A stretch of DNA of 7,668 nt, from the NCBI GenBank assembly GCA_031257455.1, contig JAIROQ010000079.1, forward strand, positions 1-7,668, in the 5' to 3' direction. Shown in pieces: positions 5,448 through 7,668 of the stretch. A model generated the notes under the pieces. That model was not told the DNA's origin. It ran no database searches and saw only the letters and a program-made list of their open reading frames with translations. Numbering within the stretch: position 1 is the first letter of the stretch; every line of letters begins with the position of its first letter. This DNA comes from Prevotellaceae bacterium (GTDB lineage: Bacteria > Bacteroidota > Bacteroidia > Bacteroidales > UBA932). Both the position numbers and the translations under genes were made by a program.

Positions 5448-6257
5448 TTACATATCCAATAAAAAATTCTCAAAATCTTTTAATGTAATGGCTGTTTGTA
5501 TATTAAATTTTCCACTTCGGGTACGGCGCAAACCGGTCAAATGCGCGCCGCTTTGCAGTGCACAGCCCAAATCGCGGGCTAAAGCGCGAATATATGTACC
5601 CTTGCTGCACACTATACGTACCGTGAATTTCGGGAGGTCGAAAGAAATTAACTCCATTTCATAAATGGTAATGACGGAAGGCTTCATCGCGGCGTCCTGT
5701 CCGGCATGCGCGAATTTGTATGCCCGTTTTCCATCCAGCATTTTTGCGGAAAAAACAGGCGGAATTTGCTCCTGCGTGCCGGTGAATGTTTTCAAAGCCG
5801 CTTCCACCATCGCTTTGGTGATATGAGCAAACGGATAGCGGGCGTCAATTTCTCTTTCCAAGTCAAAGGAAGGCGTGGTAGCGCCTGCTTCTATTTCGGC
5901 GATGTATTCCTTTTCTCCGGCTTGTAATATATCGGCTTGTTTGGTCGCGTTACCTGTACACACCAGCAATATGCCGGTAGCCAGCGGGTCTAACGTGCCG
6001 GCATGACCTACTTTTAATTTTTTCCGGTTGGTTTTTCGTTGCAGAGCGAATTTTATTTTGCGCACCACATCCGCCGACGTCCAGCCCAGCGGCTTATCCA
6101 CAGGAATAATGACGCCTTCGGCAAAAGCGTCCGGCAATGGCGGATGAAGAAGAGAAAAGACAGTTGGACTAACAATAGGATTTTTTTCCACAAATGATAC
6201 CTTATTTTCCCGCGAATTTACGCAATTTTCGGAAGAAATCATCGGCCGGGGCATCAT
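5448..6257 (-). CDS. truB: tRNA pseudouridine-55 synthase TruB
   Basis: TruB converts uridine 55 of the tRNA T-loop to pseudouridine. From the first ATG (6257) the protein has 269 residues. Motifs are GVIIPVDKPLGWTS (48-61), KVGHAGTLDPLATG (82-95) with catalytic Asp90, KEYIAEIEAGATTPSFDLE, PPVFSAKMLDGKRAYKFA and CSKGTYIRALARDLG. There is no room for a C-terminal PUA domain, as in other short Bacteroidetes TruB proteins. The catalytic core is preceded by about 47 residues of unremarkable, polar sequence; family members usually start only a little before the EG(V/E)-IDKPLGW block. An in-frame GTG at 6191-6189 would give 247 residues, and a promoter-like block (6213-6220) sits 21 nt before it, so the true start may be there. 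ATGs at 6257, 6254 and 6242 are alternatives. The gene lies downstream of hepT and upstream of queA on the same strand. Function is certain; the start is not. Confidence 0.94.
   Translation of the reverse strand: MMPRPMISSENCVNSRENKVSFVEKNPIVSPTVFSLLHPPLPDAFAEGVIIPVDKPLGWTSADVVRKIKFALQRKTNRKKLKVGHAGTLDPLATGILLVCTGNATKQADILQAGEKEYIAEIEAGATTPSFDLEREIDARYPFAHITKAMVEAALKTFTGTQEQIPPVFSAKMLDGKRAYKFAHAGQDAAMKPSVITIYEMELISFDLPKFTVRIVCSKGTYIRALARDLGCALQSGAHLTGLRRTRSGKFNIQTAITLKDFENFLLDM
6213..6220 (-). promoter_or_regulatory. Possible truB -7 element inside the annotated 5' end
   Basis: The minus strand reads TAAATTCG, one mismatch from TAnnTTTG, within a block TTGCGTAAATTCGCGGGAA that closely matches the block ahead of mntA. 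It ends exactly 21 nt before an in-frame GTG at 6191, the same spacing as at mntA. No -33 element is seen at either place. Confidence 0.4.
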
Positions 6258-6282
6258 ATTCGAATAATATATTTTTCTTCTT

Positions 6283-6618
6283 TCAACGTAGAGCCTTTAT
6301 AGCGGCGTTTAATTCCGGTAATTTTTCTTTAATAATATTCCAAATAATTTCTTCATCAACCAATGAATACCCATGTATAATGACATTGCGGGTAGCGATA
6401 ATCTTCCGCCATGTAACTTTAGGAAGTAAGTCGCGGGTTGTTTCTGTAATGTTATTTGCTGCTTCTCCAATAACGGTTAGCTGATAACGGACAGCGCTCC
6501 TTAACATTGAGTCGGCATATAAATCATCAATTGTTTTGCCTTCTATAAATGTTGCAATCGCGTCAATAGCTTCTACAATGTGCGCTAAGCGCACGCTATC
6601 GCTAATGAGTGTTTTCAT
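6283..6618 (-). CDS. hepT: HepT-like toxin (HEPN/DUF86 ribonuclease) of a type VII toxin-antitoxin system
   Basis: A 111-residue all-helical protein of the HEPN/DUF86 family. The catalytic RX4HXY motif is intact: Arg77, His82 and Tyr84 in RNVIIHGY. Family members act as RNases that slow growth; the partner nucleotidyltransferase MntA neutralises them by AMPylating the motif tyrosine. A typical helical stretch with conserved GEAANNI (51-57) precedes the motif. The ATG at 6618 overlaps the end of the mntA gene by 17 nt, which implies translational coupling with the antitoxin made first. The stop lies 25 nt before the first possible ATG of truB. The motif looks active; toxicity itself is inferred from the family. 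Confidence 0.9.
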   Translation of the reverse strand: MKTLISDSVRLAHIVEAIDAIATFIEGKTIDDLYADSMLRSAVRYQLTVIGEAANNITETTRDLLPKVTWRKIIATRNVIIHGYSLVDEEIIWNIIKEKLPELNAAIKALR

Positions 6619-6907
6619 ATATCAGTATTTTGTCCTGTTCTACAAACGGAGCGATTTTAGAGGTGGATAGCATTTTGGCGCTTACCAAATCCACTTTTTT
6701 TTGTAGATAGTCTTCCACCTCAAACTTTATATCGAAATAATCATATTCTTTGTTTAGCTTCGTATAGTCAAATTCCACCAACAAGTCAATATCGCTGTGG
6801 CGCGTTGCCTGTCCCCGTGCATACGAACCGAAAAGGTAAACTTTGCGGACGGGCTTATCGCGCATGAGTTGCCGTATTTTTTGTATGTCTGATGTTGATA
6901 AATACAT
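6602..6907 (-). CDS. mntA: MntA-like minimal nucleotidyltransferase antitoxin
   Basis: A 101-residue minimal nucleotidyltransferase. The signature GS-x10-D-x-D is complete: Gly27-Ser28 in LFGSYARG, then Asp39 and Asp41 in SDIDLLVEF. A third acidic residue, Asp73 in KKVDLVSA, fits the catalytic triad. In characterised MntA/HepT pairs this enzyme transfers AMP from ATP to the HepT toxin and so inactivates it. It is the first gene of the two-gene unit, with a TAAATTTG promoter element ending 21 nt before its ATG. The 3' end overlaps hepT by 17 nt. Placement beside an intact HepT makes the antitoxin role likely, though minimal nucleotidyltransferases are a broad group. Confidence 0.9.
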   Translation of the reverse strand: MYLSTSDIQKIRQLMRDKPVRKVYLFGSYARGQATRHSDIDLLVEFDYTKLNKEYDYFDIKFEVEDYLQKKVDLVSAKMLSTSKIAPFVEQDKILIYENTH

Positions 6908-6928
6908 TATTCGTTCTTATAGTTCCTG

Positions 6929-6936
6929 CAAATTTA
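6929..6936 (-). promoter_or_regulatory. -7 promoter element of mntA-hepT
   Basis: TAAATTTG on the minus strand matches the TAnnTTTG consensus exactly and ends 21 nt before the mntA ATG at 6907. The wider block TTGCGTAAATTTGCAGGAA resembles the one at the truB 5' end. No TTTG -33 element lies at the usual distance. Confidence 0.55.
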
Positions 6937-6950
6937 CGCAAAATAGTTGA

Positions 6951-6974
6951 GAATGGAGAGTGAAGAATGGAGAG
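6951..6974. repeat. Two copies of GAATGGAGAG, 14 nt apart
   Basis: GAATGGAGAG occurs at 6951-6960 and again at 6965-6974, separated by TGAA, giving a 14-nt period (twice 7). It lies upstream of the mntA -7 element and downstream of the terminator of the membrane protein gene. It may be another remnant of the heptamer-array habit seen at 744-828. Confidence 0.5.
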
Positions 6975-6989
6975 CGGAAAACGGGATAC

Positions 6990-7012
6990 AAAAAAACCGC
7001 CCTTGCGGGCGG
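6990..7012 (-). terminator. Intrinsic terminator of the membrane protein gene
   Basis: On the minus strand CCGCCC, the GNRA tetraloop GCAA and GGGCGG are followed by seven T residues: a textbook intrinsic terminator. It sits 28 nt beyond the stop codon of the membrane protein gene (7041) and separates it from mntA-hepT. Confidence 0.92.
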
Positions 7013-7040
7013 CATTGTGCAGGCTAAGCCTCACAGGAAT

Positions 7041-7668
7041 TTAGGAAGATTTCTCTTCTGTTTGCGTAGCTTCCGACAAGCCATATTGATTTTCCACCCA
7101 CTGATTATAATTATCCATGCCGGCATACCATCCATACGCCAAAAAGGCCATATAAATTACCGCAATGGCAATGGCTAACGGTCTTGCAAATAAACGCAGC
7201 AAGTAATACATGCCTGCTCCAATAAGAGATATGATTGCTACCGGATAAGCTGCTACCGCTCCATTAACAAGGGCATCCGTACCAAAAAGCGCTATAAATG
7301 GCGCTACAATAATCCATGCTGCATATTTTTTCTGCGAAATATACCGGTCAGCTATATAGGGTGCAAGAAAGTAAATCAATCCTGCGGAGAAAAATTGAAA
7401 TGGCCGGTGTAGCTCCAATGACGCAACAGATAATATAAAAGCAAGAAGCGTTAATGCAATCAACCGGTAATTTTCCCGGATAACTTTCCATTTCAGCGCA
7501 AAAAAGCCGATAAAAAATCCGGCTAATATTCCGCCTGCCAAAAGGAGCAAAACTGTCCAATACCGTCCCTCTGCAAAAAGATTATAGTTACCCCACCCGG
7601 AAGCGGATAATCCTAAATAGACCACGATGAGCAATGGCGGCAAAACAGTACTTATCCGTTGTTTCGGA
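7041..7668 (-). CDS. Multi-pass membrane protein of unknown function, 5' end missing
   Basis: The frame is open to the right edge (first visible residues PKQRISTVLPPLLIVVYLG), so the start codon probably lies just outside the window; a TTG at 7643 is the first candidate start inside it but would cut into the first hydrophobic segment. Counted from that TTG, there are about seven hydrophobic segments near residues 2-17, 28-50, 59-76, 83-99, 107-130, 131-151 and 156-174, with short Lys/Arg-bearing loops (LKWKVIRENYR, DRYISQKKYA). The end is a polar, acidic tail (ATQTEEKSS). I see no catalytic or transporter signature and do not recognise the family. It is a single gene at this end, closed by a strong terminator, so it is not obviously linked to the toxin-antitoxin pair downstream. 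Confidence 0.78.
   Translation of the reverse strand, partial: PKQRISTVLPPLLIVVYLGLSASGWGNYNLFAEGRYWTVLLLLAGGILAGFFIGFFALKWKVIRENYRLIALTLLAFILSVASLELHRPFQFFSAGLIYFLAPYIADRYISQKKYAAWIIVAPFIALFGTDALVNGAVAAYPVAIISLIGAGMYYLLRLFARPLAIAIAVIYMAFLAYGWYAGMDNYNQWVENQYGLSEATQTEEKSS

Noticed and set aside
6960..7178. Plus-strand frame of 72 residues over the terminator and membrane protein end
   Set aside because: It reads through the terminator stem and antisense to the membrane protein, with no supporting signal.
1..7668. tRNA, rRNA, transposase or phage genes
   Set aside because: I saw no cloverleaf-like tRNA, rRNA core sequence, transposase motif or integrase signature on either strand. Small or divergent RNAs cannot be excluded by eye.

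Overview
The window looks like chromosome of a Bacteroidetes (Bacteroidales-type) bacterium. The supporting signs are TAnnTTTG-like promoter elements 16-21 nt ahead of several starts, the absence of clear Shine-Dalgarno sequences, A-rich leaders, a lipoprotein M3 peptidase, the adjacent truB-queA pair usual in this phylum, and a secreted protein of the Bacteroidetes surface type. The species cannot be named from the sequence.

Layout. Positions 1-269 (minus) hold the start of a large secreted protein that runs off the left edge. Positions 270-969 are a gene-free stretch of about 700 nt packed with repeats: three consecutive palindromic elements (339-496, 510-643, 657-738), then short tandem arrays with 7- or 8-nt units, and finally the promoter of the next gene. 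Positions 970-3051 (plus) encode a lipoprotein peptidyl-dipeptidase of family M3. It ends at a perfectly palindromic bidirectional terminator (3071-3100), where it converges with a minus-strand cluster of dprA, queA and truB (read truB, then queA, then dprA). Just upstream of truB, on the same strand, is a two-gene mntA-hepT type VII toxin-antitoxin module with a 17-nt overlap. Positions 7041-7668 (minus) hold a multi-pass membrane protein of unknown function, open at the right edge and closed by a strong GNRA-loop terminator (6990-7012).

Function. truB and queA are tRNA modification enzymes (pseudouridine-55 and queuosine synthesis). dprA handles incoming single-stranded DNA. mntA-hepT is an accessory defence or stress module placed in front of this housekeeping cluster.

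I see no complete new multi-gene system. The points most worth a second look are: (i) the palindrome cluster and its modular hairpins; (ii) a heptamer array that also encodes part of a signal peptide, where loss or gain of one unit would shift the frame; (iii) near-identical promoter-like blocks ahead of mntA and inside the annotated 5' end of truB, which suggest a shorter TruB; and (iv) substitutions at usually conserved positions in QueA and the M3 peptidase.
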